Shown: positions 25,661 to 35,033, counted from the stretch's first letter. The stretch is 36,265 nucleotides of DNA from Lachnospiraceae bacterium (GCA_028706005.1 JAQWCI010000006.1:1-36265); one strand, 5' to 3'. Notes: generated from the sequence alone by a model not told the origin. Numbers and translations are program-made.

Positions 25661-26677
25661 ATGAAAATTCTTGTAACAGGCGGCGCAGGTTATATCGGAA
25701 GTCATACGGTCATTGAACTGCAGAAGGCGGGACATGAGCCGATAATCCTCGACAATCTCTACAATGCGAGCGAGAAGGTCATATCAAGAATAGAAGCTAT
25801 CACAGGGAAAAGACCTGCTTTTTATAATACTGATATACGCGACAGAGAAGGTCTCTGCAAAGTATTCGATGAAGAAAAACCTGATGCAGTCATACATTTC
25901 GCAGGCCTTAAGGCTGTCGGAGAATCAGTGAAGAAGCCCTGGGAGTATTATGATAATAACATCACAGGCACGCTTACACTGGTAGATGTAATGCGTCAGC
26001 ATGGATGCAAAAATATGATCTTCTCTTCATCTGCAACGGTTTATGGAGATCCTGCCTTTGTTCCTATCACTGAGGAATGTCCCAAGGGGTCATGCACAAA
26101 TCCTTACGGATGGACAAAGTCAATGCTGGAGCAGATCCTCACGGATGTTCAGTACGCGGATAAAGAATGGAACGTTATCCTGCTCAGATATTTCAATCCT
26201 ATCGGAGCACATAAGTCCGGAACTATGGGTGAGAACCCGAACGGTATCCCCAATAATCTTATGCCATATATAACACAGGTAGCTGTAGGAAAGCTCAAGG
26301 AGCTTCATGTGTACGGCAATGATTACGACACACCGGATGGAACAGGTGTACGTGATTACATCCATGTGGTTGATCTTGCAAAAGGCCATGTGTGTGCACT
26401 GAAGAAACTTGCTCCAGGATCAGGACTGAACATTTACAATCTCGGCACAGGTCACGGTTACAGCGTACTCGATATCGTGAAGAATTTCGAGGCGGCAAAT
26501 GGAATAAAGATCCCTTATGTCATCGATCCGAGACGCGAAGGCGATATAGCTACATGCTACTGCTCAGCAGCAAAGGCAGATAAAGAACTCGGGTGGAAAG
26601 CACAGTACGATATCCGTGATATGTGTGAGGATTCGTGGCGCTGGCAGAAGAATAATCCTGACGGGTACGATGACTGA
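25661..26677 (+). CDS. galE: UDP-glucose 4-epimerase
   Basis: A 338-aa short-chain dehydrogenase-type enzyme, the usual GalE length. NAD-binding GGAGYIGSH at the N-terminus, Ser/Thr in FSSSATVYG, catalytic Tyr and Lys in NPYGWTKSMLEQ, and the FNPIGAHKSG and RREGDIATCY segments are characteristic. It interconverts UDP-glucose and UDP-galactose for galactose use and envelope glycans. Strong GGAGGAG RBS. The leader has a tandem AACTGAT repeat before the RBS. A small conserved gene follows at once. Confidence 0.95.
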   Translation: MKILVTGGAGYIGSHTVIELQKAGHEPIILDNLYNASEKVISRIEAITGKRPAFYNTDIRDREGLCKVFDEEKPDAVIHFAGLKAVGESVKKPWEYYDNNITGTLTLVDVMRQHGCKNMIFSSSATVYGDPAFVPITEECPKGSCTNPYGWTKSMLEQILTDVQYADKEWNVILLRYFNPIGAHKSGTMGENPNGIPNNLMPYITQVAVGKLKELHVYGNDYDTPDGTGVRDYIHVVDLAKGHVCALKKLAPGSGLNIYNLGTGHGYSVLDIVKNFEAANGIKIPYVIDPRREGDIATCYCSAAKADKELGWKAQYDIRDMCEDSWRWQKNNPDGYDD

Positions 26678-26699
26678 GTTTTATGGTACAATGTTTACC

Positions 26700-26972
26700 A
26701 TGAAAATCTGGTTCAGGGAATGGAAAGAAAATCATCTTATAAGGGATATTGTCATAGAGGACAAGACAGAGGATACAAGGACACATAAAGTGTTCCACTG
26801 TCTTGATGCCGCCTGTGAGAAGCTTGATCTGTCAAGGCCTATCTGGTTTGAGAGAACTCAGGAGGATTTCAGAAAGCACGCAAGGGCAAGATTCACCAAG
26901 GATGCTTTTATAGATTCTGTGGATTTTGATTTTCTGGAGATACAGGTAATAGAAGAAGATCAGGTGTTTTAG
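26700..26972 (+). CDS. Small conserved hypothetical protein
   Basis: About 90 aa (MKIWFREWKENHLIRDIVIED to IEEDQVF). The track start at 26616 lies inside galE and is not credible. Candidate ATGs are 26670, 26691 and 26700, none with a clear RBS; I chose 26700 because relatives I recall begin with a KIWFREWK-type sequence. The pattern of DKTEDTRTHKVFHCLDAACEKLDLSRPIWF and FIDSVDFDFLEIQVIEED is familiar from Lachnospiraceae hypothetical proteins. No function known, no membrane segment. Probably translated from the galE message. Confidence 0.75.
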   Translation: MKIWFREWKENHLIRDIVIEDKTEDTRTHKVFHCLDAACEKLDLSRPIWFERTQEDFRKHARARFTKDAFIDSVDFDFLEIQVIEEDQVF

Positions 26973-26982
26973 AGAACATATT

Positions 26983-27076
26983 GTAGAGTAGATATCACGC
27001 GTTAAGTGCCATGTGTACGGGATGTTGACCATGGACGAAGGTGTAAGGCGCCGCGGTGTGATATCGCTTCCGCTAC
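26983..27076 (+). ncRNA. Tetrahydrofolate (THF) riboswitch
   Basis: The conserved blocks are all present in order: AGAGTAG, GCGTTAAGTG, GGGATGTTG, ACGAAGG, GCCGCGGTG and TTCCGCTAC. The outer helix GTAG/CTAC and the adjoining ATATCAC/GTGATAT helix close the element. It sits directly upstream of folT, the usual partner. Folate binding is expected to repress the transporter gene. Confidence 0.93.
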
Positions 27077-27080
27077 TACG

Positions 27081-27126
27081 TCGGGGAATGTCCTCCGATG
27101 CAGCAGTAAGCAGTGCATCAGGAGGA
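27081..27126 (+). promoter_or_regulatory. Expression platform sequestering the folT ribosome binding site
   Basis: TCCTCC-GATGCA (27091-27102) pairs with TGCATC-A-GGAGGA (27114-27126), burying the Shine-Dalgarno. A competing CGGGGA (27082-27087) can pair with the same TCCTCC and free it. This is a translational switch by sequence; the ligand-to-fold coupling is inferred. Confidence 0.7.
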
Positions 27127-27131
27127 AAATG

Positions 27132-27668
27132 ATGAAAAAGCAGTCCCCTTATACGCTTGCGTATGCAGGCGTACTTATCGCAATGAACGTTGTCTTGTCC
27201 CGTCTCGTATCGATTCCTGTTGGAACATCACTCAGGCTGACAGTCAGCTCAGTTCCTGTTATTCTGAGCGGAATGTGGTTCGGATCGATACTGGGCTGCG
27301 CGACAGGTGTTCTTGGTGATCTCATAGGATGTGTGGTGTCAGGCTATGCGCCAAATCCTCTTATCACGTTGTCTGCGGCTCTTATGGGTACAATACCTGC
27401 GTTGCTGAAGCCGTTCATGATAAAGGAACATTCGCCAGTCAGGCGATATCTGAGGTTTCTTGCGGTAATTGCATTAACTATGATGATCACATCACAGGGA
27501 ACATCTACCCTGGGACTTGCTCTTATGTACGGTATGCCATTCCGGGCAACATGGCTCACACGTCTTCCGCAGACAGTATTTCTTATGGTTGTAAATTCGC
27601 TCCTTTGCAGTCTGCTGTATTCGCGTGTACATTTCCCGGTCATTGAAACTAAGAAAAACGTCGAATAG
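27132..27668 (+). CDS. folT: Folate-specific ECF transporter S component
   Basis: The ORF track starts at 27006 inside the riboswitch. The real start is 27132 (6 nt after GGAGG) or the ATG just before it at 27129. The product is about 178 aa with around six hydrophobic segments and the family motifs LAYAGVLIAMNVVLSR, LRLTVSSVPVILSGMWFG and GVLGDLIGC. It captures folates and works with the energising EcfA/A'/T module, which is not in this window. Control by the THF riboswitch fixes the substrate assignment. Confidence 0.93.
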   Translation: MKKQSPYTLAYAGVLIAMNVVLSRLVSIPVGTSLRLTVSSVPVILSGMWFGSILGCATGVLGDLIGCVVSGYAPNPLITLSAALMGTIPALLKPFMIKEHSPVRRYLRFLAVIALTMMITSQGTSTLGLALMYGMPFRATWLTRLPQTVFLMVVNSLLCSLLYSRVHFPVIETKKNVE

Positions 27669-27729
27669 AACGTCATGCGTTTGATTTCAGACGTTGTGTT
27701 TGTGAGACACGGCCTGTGTGGAAATGTGA

Positions 27730-28968
27730 ATGAACAGTAGCAGAGAAAGAAATGAAAACGGATACTGGCTTGATGATGACGATAATGAATATGAGAGTTA
27801 TCACCATGACCGGAACAACAGACGATCAGATGTGCGATCTGGCAGACGATCAGATATTCGGCCGGGCAGACCGTCAGGCAGACGATCAGAGTCTTATCGC
27901 AGAAGGCAGAGACAGCTGAAGCTTTACCGCACCATTACGGTTGCGGCAATGGTCGTTGCTTTTTTTGTTGTTGCTGTTCTTACTATTTCACATTTTCATG
28001 GCAAAACAAGTGAAGTCGAAGCTGCATCCATTGAAACAGCCGCGGCGGCAGAGAGTATTCCTGCAGAGCAGAGCGCAATCACGGAATCAGGAGCTGAAAG
28101 TGCTTCTACAGGCGAGATGGCAGAAACCGCAGCCACGAACAGCATGGGCTTTTTCAACGGTTACAGTGTGGAAAAGGCCGCCAACGTGAAGCAGATGTCA
28201 GGTGACGAGGAGATGCAGAGCGAGTATGCGGTGCTGGTAGATCTCGACACAGGTGAAGTTGTAGCACAGAAGAACAGCGACACGGTGATCTATCCCGCTT
28301 CAATGACGAAGATCCTGACAGTTCTGACTGCTGCTGACCATATCACGGATCTCAATGATAAATTCACGATAACACAGGACATTACTGATTATGTATTCTC
28401 AAACGGATGCAGCGCTGTAAACTGGGAAATAGGTGAGACGGTGACGGTAAAGGATCTTCTTTACGGCACAGTCCTCCAGTCAGGTGCTGACGCAGCACTC
28501 GGTCTTGCGGATTATTGCTGCGGTTCTGAGGAAGCTTTTGTGGCGGAAATGAACGAAAAGGCCAAATCGCTGGGACTTGGAACTACGGCTGAATTCACAA
28601 GTTGTATAGGAGTGTTTAACGAGAATAATCACTGCACCGTGACAGATATGGCGATGATCCTCAAGGCTGCAGTAGAGAACGATATATGCAGAGAGGCACT
28701 TTCAGCGCATACATATACGACTTCTTCCACTACTGAGCATCCCGATGGAATAGAGATATCGAACTGGTTCCTCAGAAGGATAGAGGACAAGGAAACAGGT
28801 GGAACTGTAGAATGTGCAAAAACCGGTTATGTCAATGAATCCGGCAACTGCGCTGCCAGTTACGAGGTAACGGCAGCAGGCAAACATTACATATGTGTGA
28901 CAGGCAATTCCAGCAGTGCATGGAGATGCATATATGACCACGTGGAAATCTATTCCACGTACACGTGA
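27730..28968 (+). CDS. D-alanyl-D-alanine carboxypeptidase (class C low-molecular-weight PBP type), membrane anchored
   Basis: A 412-aa protein. Residues 1-66 are a charged, Arg-rich cytoplasmic tail with SGRRSD-like repeats; 67-87 is a transmembrane segment; 88-155 is a Ser/Ala/Glu linker; the catalytic domain follows outside the cell. Active-site motifs: SMTK (191-194) and KTG (364-366). The middle motif is SGA (251-253) where many relatives have SGN. It trims the terminal D-Ala of peptidoglycan stems. The N-terminal anchor replaces the signal peptide plus C-terminal amphipathic helix of classical DacA. RBS weak. Confidence 0.88.
   Translation: MNSSRERNENGYWLDDDDNEYESYHHDRNNRRSDVRSGRRSDIRPGRPSGRRSESYRRRQRQLKLYRTITVAAMVVAFFVVAVLTISHFHGKTSEVEAASIETAAAAESIPAEQSAITESGAESASTGEMAETAATNSMGFFNGYSVEKAANVKQMSGDEEMQSEYAVLVDLDTGEVVAQKNSDTVIYPASMTKILTVLTAADHITDLNDKFTITQDITDYVFSNGCSAVNWEIGETVTVKDLLYGTVLQSGADAALGLADYCCGSEEAFVAEMNEKAKSLGLGTTAEFTSCIGVFNENNHCTVTDMAMILKAAVENDICREALSAHTYTTSSTTEHPDGIEISNWFLRRIEDKETGGTVECAKTGYVNESGNCAASYEVTAAGKHYICVTGNSSSAWRCIYDHVEIYSTYT
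27819..27890 (+). repeat. Intragenic direct repeats encoding the Arg-rich tail
   Basis: CAGACGATCAGA occurs three times exactly (27819, 27843, 27879), at spacings of 24 and 36 nt, i.e. multiples of 12. This keeps frame and encodes the RRSD/SGRRSD units. Copy number could vary by slippage. Confidence 0.75.
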
Positions 28969-28999
28969 TAAGAATGATGATCATTGAAGGTACTCATTT

Positions 29000-30802
29000 A
29001 TGAGGAAACTTGCTATATACCTTAAACAATACAAAATAGAAAGTGTTTTTGCGCCTCTGTTTAAAATGCTGGAGGCTCTTTTTGACCTCCTTGTTCCAAT
29101 AGTTGTGGCGGATATTCTCAATAACGGCGTGGGTACCGGTAATAACAGCCGTATCATACGTGGTTTCTTTATTCTTATCACGCTCGCTGCAATGGGACTT
29201 GCGAGCAGCATCACAGCCCAGTTCTTTGCGGCCAAGGCCAGTGTGGGTTTTGCCACGAATCTGAGGCAGGCCCTGTTCGACCATGTGCAGAGCTTCTCAT
29301 ACTCAGAGCTCGACAAAATCGGCACCGACACCCTGATGACAAGGATGACAAGCGATATAAATCAGGTGCAGAACGGACTCAATATGGCGCTCCGTCTGCT
29401 GCTCCGCAGTCCATTCATAGTATTTGGTTCAATGATAATGGCGTTTACCATAGATTTTAAGAGCGCACTTGTTTTTGCGGTCGCGATCCCGATACTCAGC
29501 GTCGTTGTCTATGGAATAATGATGGCGAGTATTCCCCTTTTTGGGAAAGCGCAGGTCTGCCTTGATAAGGTACTCGGGGTCACAAGGGAGAACCTGACCG
29601 GTGTCCGCGTGATACGGGCATTCTGCAAGGAAGAAGAGGAAGTAAAGAGTTTTGACGAAAAGAACGAAGCCCTGACAAAGATGGATCTTTTCGTGGGACG
29701 CCTGTCCGCACTCATGAATCCCGCGACGTATGTCCTCATAAATATCGCGACGATAGTCCTCATCAAAGCTGACGCTATACAGGTCGGATCCGGTGCAATC
29801 AGGCAGGGAGATGTCGTCGCGCTCTATAACTACATGGCGCAGATGATAGTGGAGCTTGTAAAGCTCGCGTCCCTTATCATAACGATCAATAAAGCCGTCG
29901 CGTGCGCAAAACGTGTTGAGACTGTAATGGAAATAAAGCCGGGAATGACTTATCCTGCAGCAGGCACGGCAGCAGGCGCGGCAACAGGTTCAGGCAATTC
30001 CGGCAAAACAACTGAAGCCGCCAATGCTTCTACAGGCGACGGCTCTGATGATGCCGTAGTCTTCAGAAATGTGAGTTTTACATACGAGGGTGGCGGAGCG
30101 CCGTCACTTGATGATGTTTCGTTTGCCATAAAGCGCGGCGAGACGGTGGGCATAACGGGCGGCACGGGAAGCGGCAAAACAAGTCTTGTGAATCTTATTG
30201 CAAGATTTTACGATGCAACGAGCGGCGCGGTGGAAGTGGATGGAAGGAATGTCCGCGATTATGCTGAAGGGGAACTGATTGAAAGCATTGGAATCGTTCC
30301 ACAGAAAGCAACGCTTTTCAAGGGGACGATTCGCGACAATCTGCGCTGGGGAAATGAGAATGCTTCAGATGAAGAGATAATGAATGCAGTAAGGACGGCC
30401 AGAGCTCTGGACGTTGTGAATGGCAAGAAGGGCGGTCTTGATTTCATGCTCGAACAGAACGGGAGAAATCTCTCGGGAGGGCAGAGACAGAGACTTACTA
30501 TAGCCAGGGCACTAGTCAGGTATCCGGAAATACTTATCATGGATGACAGCACGAGCGCTCTTGATTTCGCGACTGACGCGGCGCTGAGAAAAGCAATACG
30601 TTCACTTCCGGGAGACATGACAGTCTTCATCGTGTCACAGCGCACGGCGAGCATCATGAACGCTGACACGATAATTGTTTTGGATGATGGAAAATCAGTG
30701 GGACAGGGCAGACACTCCGAGCTCATGAAAAACTGCGGGGTATACAGGGAAATCTATTATTCACAGTTTCCGGAGAAACGTGCAAAGGAGGCTCTGACAT
30801 GA
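29000..30802 (+). CDS. ABC exporter subunit with degenerate ATPase site
   Basis: A 600-aa half-transporter: six-helix exporter domain (about 1-310), Ala/Gly/Thr-rich linker (about 315-350), then the nucleotide-binding domain. Walker A GGTGSGKTS (about 387) and LSGGQ (about 489) are canonical. Walker B reads LIMDDSTS, so the catalytic Glu is Asp, and the H-loop His is replaced (IVSQRTAS). These changes mark the regulatory half of heterodimeric exporters such as TM287/288. The substrate, drug or peptide or lipid, is not evident. Overlaps the next gene by 4 nt (ATGA). Confidence 0.92.
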   Translation: MRKLAIYLKQYKIESVFAPLFKMLEALFDLLVPIVVADILNNGVGTGNNSRIIRGFFILITLAAMGLASSITAQFFAAKASVGFATNLRQALFDHVQSFSYSELDKIGTDTLMTRMTSDINQVQNGLNMALRLLLRSPFIVFGSMIMAFTIDFKSALVFAVAIPILSVVVYGIMMASIPLFGKAQVCLDKVLGVTRENLTGVRVIRAFCKEEEEVKSFDEKNEALTKMDLFVGRLSALMNPATYVLINIATIVLIKADAIQVGSGAIRQGDVVALYNYMAQMIVELVKLASLIITINKAVACAKRVETVMEIKPGMTYPAAGTAAGAATGSGNSGKTTEAANASTGDGSDDAVVFRNVSFTYEGGGAPSLDDVSFAIKRGETVGITGGTGSGKTSLVNLIARFYDATSGAVEVDGRNVRDYAEGELIESIGIVPQKATLFKGTIRDNLRWGNENASDEEIMNAVRTARALDVVNGKKGGLDFMLEQNGRNLSGGQRQRLTIARALVRYPEILIMDDSTSALDFATDAALRKAIRSLPGDMTVFIVSQRTASIMNADTIIVLDDGKSVGQGRHSELMKNCGVYREIYYSQFPEKRAKEALT

Positions 30803-32541
30803 AGAAATCAGGTTCAGGGACTTTCCTCAAAGTGATGAAATACATAGGCAGATACAGGATGTTGCTCGTGATGAGCGTCGTCCTGGCCGGAGCCTCGGTA
30901 ATATTGCAGTTATATATTCCAAACCTCTTCGGCGACGCGATCGACGGCATTGTCGCAAAAGGAAATGTTGATTTTGACATGGTCGGCAACTATCTTGCGA
31001 GGATCCTTGTCCTTGTAATTATTTGCTCGGCGGTCACGTTCGTGATGAACATGGTCAACAATAAACTGACTTATAAGGTCGTTCAGGATATCAGATCTAC
31101 GGCGATAAGGCGAATACAGGAACTGCCGCTTTCATATCTTGATTCGCACAGCAGCGGCGATATTGTGAGCCGTGTTATTGCTGATGTGGACCAGATCTCT
31201 GATGGATTACTGCTAGGATTCACACAGCTGTTCTCGGGCGTGATAACTATTGTTTTTACGCTTATTTTCATGTTCCTCCGGAGCGTGCCGATAACACTGA
31301 TGGTCGTGGTTTTCACGCCGGTAAGTTTCCAGGTGGCAAAACTCATAGCGGGCCATTCATTTAAAATGTTCAGGCTGCAGTCTGAAACAAGAGGTGAGCA
31401 GACCGCGCTTGTGGAGGAAATGGTCGGCAGCGAGAAGACGGTCAAAGCATTCGGCTATGGCGAAAAGGCTTCGCAGCGCTACAGGAGCATCAATCTAAGA
31501 CTCCAGGAATACAGCCAGAAAGCCGTGTTCTACAGCAGTCTTACGAATCCTTCGACGAGAGCAATAAACAGCGTGGTCTATGCGCTTGTTGCACTCGCAG
31601 GTTCATTCCTCATTATGGGAGGAACTCTCACGGTCGGCGGACTTTCTGTCCTGCTGACGTACGCAAATCAGTACATGAAGCCGTTCAATGACATAAGTTC
31701 CGTCATAACAGAGCTCCAGAACGCGCTGGCATGCGCGACACGTGTTTTCGAGCTTATTGAAGCCAAGCCTGAGAGCCCGGATCCTGTAGCTGAAATGCCG
31801 ACAGCGGAAGGAGCCGTGAGAGCCGACAACGTCGCGTTCAGTTATGATAAATCGGCAAAACTCATAAGTGATTTCAATATAGAAACGAAGAAGGGAATGC
31901 GCGTTGCCATAGTCGGCCCCACGGGCTGCGGCAAAACTACTGTCATCAATCTTCTGATGCGTTTCTATGATGTGGACAGCGGTTCGATAAGCATTGACGG
32001 TCATGATATACGTGAGGTCTCGAGGCATTCACTCAGAAGAAATTACGGAATGGTCCTTCAGGACACATGGCTTATGAACGGTACTGTCAGAGAGAATATT
32101 GCTTTCGGGAAGCCGGATGCCACAGATGATGAGATCATAAATGCGGCTAAAGAGGCCCACAGCTGGGGCTTTATCAGAAGGCTCCCGGAGGGACTGGATA
32201 CAGTCCTGTCAGATGATGACCTGAGCCAGGGCCAAAAGCAGCTCCTTTGCATCACGAGAGTGATGCTCTGCCTGCCGCCGATGCTTATACTCGATGAAGC
32301 AACATCGTCCATCGATACACGAACGGAGATACTGATTCAGAACGCATTTGATAAACTGATGCGGGGCAGGACAAGTTTTATCGTGGCACACAGGCTTTCG
32401 ACTATAAGGGACGCTGACCTGATACTTGTGATGAAGGACGGCAGGATAATAGAGCAGGGCAATCATGAATCGCTCCTTGCAAAAGGCGGTTTCTACAGCG
32501 AACTCTATAATTCGCAGTTCGCACTGCAGGATGAAGGGTGA
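30799..32541 (+). CDS. ABC exporter subunit with catalytic ATPase site
   Basis: A 580-aa partner of the preceding gene, translationally coupled through ATGA. Six-helix exporter domain, then NBD with Walker A GPTGCGKTT (about 372), Walker B LILDEATSS with the catalytic Glu, and IVAHRLST with the H-loop His. Its signature is LSQGQ rather than LSGGQ. That pairs with the degenerate Walker B of the partner, so one composite site is fully degenerate and the other consensus, the pattern of heterodimeric multidrug-type exporters. Confidence 0.92.
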   Translation: MKKSGSGTFLKVMKYIGRYRMLLVMSVVLAGASVILQLYIPNLFGDAIDGIVAKGNVDFDMVGNYLARILVLVIICSAVTFVMNMVNNKLTYKVVQDIRSTAIRRIQELPLSYLDSHSSGDIVSRVIADVDQISDGLLLGFTQLFSGVITIVFTLIFMFLRSVPITLMVVVFTPVSFQVAKLIAGHSFKMFRLQSETRGEQTALVEEMVGSEKTVKAFGYGEKASQRYRSINLRLQEYSQKAVFYSSLTNPSTRAINSVVYALVALAGSFLIMGGTLTVGGLSVLLTYANQYMKPFNDISSVITELQNALACATRVFELIEAKPESPDPVAEMPTAEGAVRADNVAFSYDKSAKLISDFNIETKKGMRVAIVGPTGCGKTTVINLLMRFYDVDSGSISIDGHDIREVSRHSLRRNYGMVLQDTWLMNGTVRENIAFGKPDATDDEIINAAKEAHSWGFIRRLPEGLDTVLSDDDLSQGQKQLLCITRVMLCLPPMLILDEATSSIDTRTEILIQNAFDKLMRGRTSFIVAHRLSTIRDADLILVMKDGRIIEQGNHESLLAKGGFYSELYNSQFALQDEG

Positions 32542-32565
32542 CAGATAACGTGCCAATTATATAAA

Positions 32566-32593
32566 TGACTTTTATCAGGAATATCAGTATAAT
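32566..32593 (+). promoter_or_regulatory. Possible promoter of the CNNM/CBS gene
   Basis: A perfect TATAAT (32588-32593) with a weak TGACTT -35 at 16-nt spacing. It lies in the 145-nt gap after the ABC genes. No terminator is seen before it. Confidence 0.4.
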
Positions 32594-32686
32594 GGAAACG
32601 TCAAAACAATTAATTGCGATCTGATATTTCACAAAACATAACGAAAATTCGTTACAGACTATTTATAAGAGGAGTGTGATCCAATT

Positions 32687-34096
32687 TTGGAACCTGGTAA
32701 TCTGGTTGAACTACTTATTTTGATAATTCTTATCTTTCTGTCATCGTGGTGCTCGTCCGCTGAGACGGCGCTCACGAGTGTGAGCAGGCTTCGTCTGAGA
32801 AGTCTGTCAGACGATGGCAATCAGCGGGCCAAACTTGCGCTCGATCTTCTTGAAAATCATCAGACAAAGATGCTTTCAGCAATACTCATAGCTAATAATG
32901 TTGTGAACTTGTCAGCTTCAGCGCTTACATCAGTCATTGCTGCAAGGCTTGGCGGCAATCTTGCAGTTACCATAGGAACGGCGATAATCACATTGGTGAT
33001 ATTGATCTTCGGTGAAGTTTCGCCCAAGACAGCTGCTACCCTGGAGTCTGAGAAGTTTTCCCTGAAATGCGTCAAGGTCGTGAAGTTCCTGATGGTCCTG
33101 CTGACACCGCTTATCTGGCTGATAAATGTTTTGTCGCGCGGCGTGTTGTTCCTGAGGCATATAGATCCGAGTGAGCGCAATACCCAGACAACGGAAGAAG
33201 AGCTCAGGACTATGGTGGAAGTCAGCCACGAGGACGGAGTTATCAAGAACGATGAGAAGGAAATGATAAATAATGTTTTCGATCTCACAGATTCTCAGGC
33301 CAAGGATATTATGGTTCCCAGGGTAGATGTAGCTTGTGTGGATGTCGAGATGGGGCGCGATGAAGTCCTCAAACTGTTCTCCGGCGAGAAGTTCACGAGA
33401 CTCCCCGTGTATGAGGAGAATCCGGATCACATAATAGGAATTCTCAACATGAAGGATCTGCTCCTTTGTGATACAACGAGACCGTTCCGCATAAAGGATT
33501 ATCTGAGGGATGCGTATTATACGCATGAATTTAAGAATACATATGAGCTTTTTCTCGAGATGAGAAAAGCAACAGTCACAATGTCCATAGTGCTTGATGA
33601 ATATGGAATCATGGTCGGAATCATCACCATGGAGGATATTCTCGAAGAAATAGTCGGTGAAATAAGAGATGAGTATGATCAGTCTGAGCTCAATGAGATC
33701 AGGAAGGTCGGCCCCGGGGACTACATAGTAGAGGGCAGTTGCAGCCTGAATGATATAAACGATGCGATCGGAACTGATTTTGAAAGCGAGGATTACGATT
33801 CTATAGGCGGGTATCTTATAGGACTCCTCGATCATATTCCGGAAAGAGGAGAGACAGCGAAGGATCGTTTCGGGAATCAGATACGCGCGATCGAAGTAGA
33901 TGGAAACCGCATAGTTAAGGTAAGACTTGGCGTAGCCGGCAGGAAGAAGGGACAGAATTCCGAGACGGAATCGACTGATGAAAATGCTGACAAGGACAAT
34001 AAAGATAATAACGATAAGAACAGGAACAAAAGTAAGAATCAGGATAACGATGAAGACAGCGACAGGGATTATGTGGATGGAAATGATATAGACTGA
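32687..34096 (+). CDS. CNNM/CBS-domain membrane protein (HlyC/CorC family)
   Basis: A 469-aa protein starting with TTG (no in-frame ATG nearby), 10 nt after AGAGGAG. An N-terminal CNNM (DUF21) membrane domain of about four helices with SSAETALTSVSRLRL and LIFGEVSPKTAA; then two CBS domains (about 205-325) including DIMVPRVDVACVD and RLPVYEENPDHIIGILN; then a CorC_HlyC domain (about 345-425). The family includes Mg/Co efflux proteins such as CorC/MpfA; 'hemolysin' labels are historic. The last 40 residues are an Asp/Asn/Lys-rich tail unusual for the family. Confidence 0.92.
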   Translation: MEPGNLVELLILIILIFLSSWCSSAETALTSVSRLRLRSLSDDGNQRAKLALDLLENHQTKMLSAILIANNVVNLSASALTSVIAARLGGNLAVTIGTAIITLVILIFGEVSPKTAATLESEKFSLKCVKVVKFLMVLLTPLIWLINVLSRGVLFLRHIDPSERNTQTTEEELRTMVEVSHEDGVIKNDEKEMINNVFDLTDSQAKDIMVPRVDVACVDVEMGRDEVLKLFSGEKFTRLPVYEENPDHIIGILNMKDLLLCDTTRPFRIKDYLRDAYYTHEFKNTYELFLEMRKATVTMSIVLDEYGIMVGIITMEDILEEIVGEIRDEYDQSELNEIRKVGPGDYIVEGSCSLNDINDAIGTDFESEDYDSIGGYLIGLLDHIPERGETAKDRFGNQIRAIEVDGNRIVKVRLGVAGRKKGQNSETESTDENADKDNKDNNDKNRNKSKNQDNDEDSDRDYVDGNDID

Positions 34097-34145
34097 GAAA
34101 AAGTTCTGCGCTGCGGACACGCGGGTTTGTCTGCATGGAGGGATT

Positions 34146-35033
34146 ATGTCGGAGCTGGACAGATATTGTTATGACGGTAAGGGTGATTTTGATCTGGACA
34201 AAATTGATACTGACGGTAATCTTGATAAAGATGGGAGAGAGGAGTTAAAGGAGAAGATCGAGCAGAAAACGGAAGCTAATAATGATAAGCTTTCAGCTCT
34301 TCAGGACAAACTCTATGCTGACGGCAAAGAGGGACTTGTGATAATCCTTCAGGCCATGGATGCTGCCGGCAAGGACAGCACAATAAAGAGAGTCATGAGC
34401 GGAGTCAATCCTCAGGGTGTCGATGTGGTCAGTTTCAAGCAGCCGGGCACTGAGGAGCTTGCGCATGATTTCCTCTGGAGGGTCGAGAAGAATATTCCCG
34501 CCCGCGGCAAGATCGGTCTCTTCAACCGCTCATATTATGAGGATGTTCTCGTCGTCAAAGTCCATGAAATGAACAAAACATATAAGATGCCGGATCGCAT
34601 AACAGGCATGGATACAGATAAGTTCTTCGCACGGCGGTACAAAGATATAAAGAATTACGAGGAGTATCTGTATAATAACGGGTATCGCGTGGTCAAGATC
34701 TTTCTGCATGTTTCGAAGGATGAGCAGAAGAAGCGTTTCCTTGAGAGAATCGACACACCGGAAAAGAACTGGAAGTTCTCGACTGCTGATATAAAGGAGA
34801 GGAAACTCTGGGACGATTACCAGAAGGCTTATGAGGATGCGATAAAGGCGACAGCGACCAAAGAAGCTCCGTGGTATGTGATTCCAGCAGATCGCAAGTG
34901 GTACACGAGATACCTTGTTTCGGAGCTGCTGGTAAAGACACTTGAGGATATAAATCCGAAGTATCCTGAACTCACACCTGATGCACAGAAGGATCTTGCG
35001 GAATGTGCAAAACAATTGAACGAGGAGAAATGA
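34146..35033 (+). CDS. Polyphosphate kinase 2 family phosphotransferase
   Basis: A 295-aa cytoplasmic PPK2. Walker A MDAAGKDST (about 71-79), lid and Walker B region GLFNRSYYEDVLVVKVHE, SFKQPGTEELAHDFLWR and KWYTRYLVSELL are typical. PPK2 enzymes move phosphate between polyphosphate and nucleoside mono- or diphosphates. The length and GxDxxAxxRR-like segment favour the single-domain nucleotide-phosphorylating classes; the class is not certain. GGAGG precedes the start. The next gene begins 1 nt after its stop, so they are coupled. Confidence 0.92.
   Translation: MSELDRYCYDGKGDFDLDKIDTDGNLDKDGREELKEKIEQKTEANNDKLSALQDKLYADGKEGLVIILQAMDAAGKDSTIKRVMSGVNPQGVDVVSFKQPGTEELAHDFLWRVEKNIPARGKIGLFNRSYYEDVLVVKVHEMNKTYKMPDRITGMDTDKFFARRYKDIKNYEEYLYNNGYRVVKIFLHVSKDEQKKRFLERIDTPEKNWKFSTADIKERKLWDDYQKAYEDAIKATATKEAPWYVIPADRKWYTRYLVSELLVKTLEDINPKYPELTPDAQKDLAECAKQLNEEK

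Noticed and set aside
32930-34120. 396-aa minus-strand ORF
   Set aside because: Antisense of the well-supported CNNM/CBS gene, sharing its codon phase; no RBS and no family resemblance.
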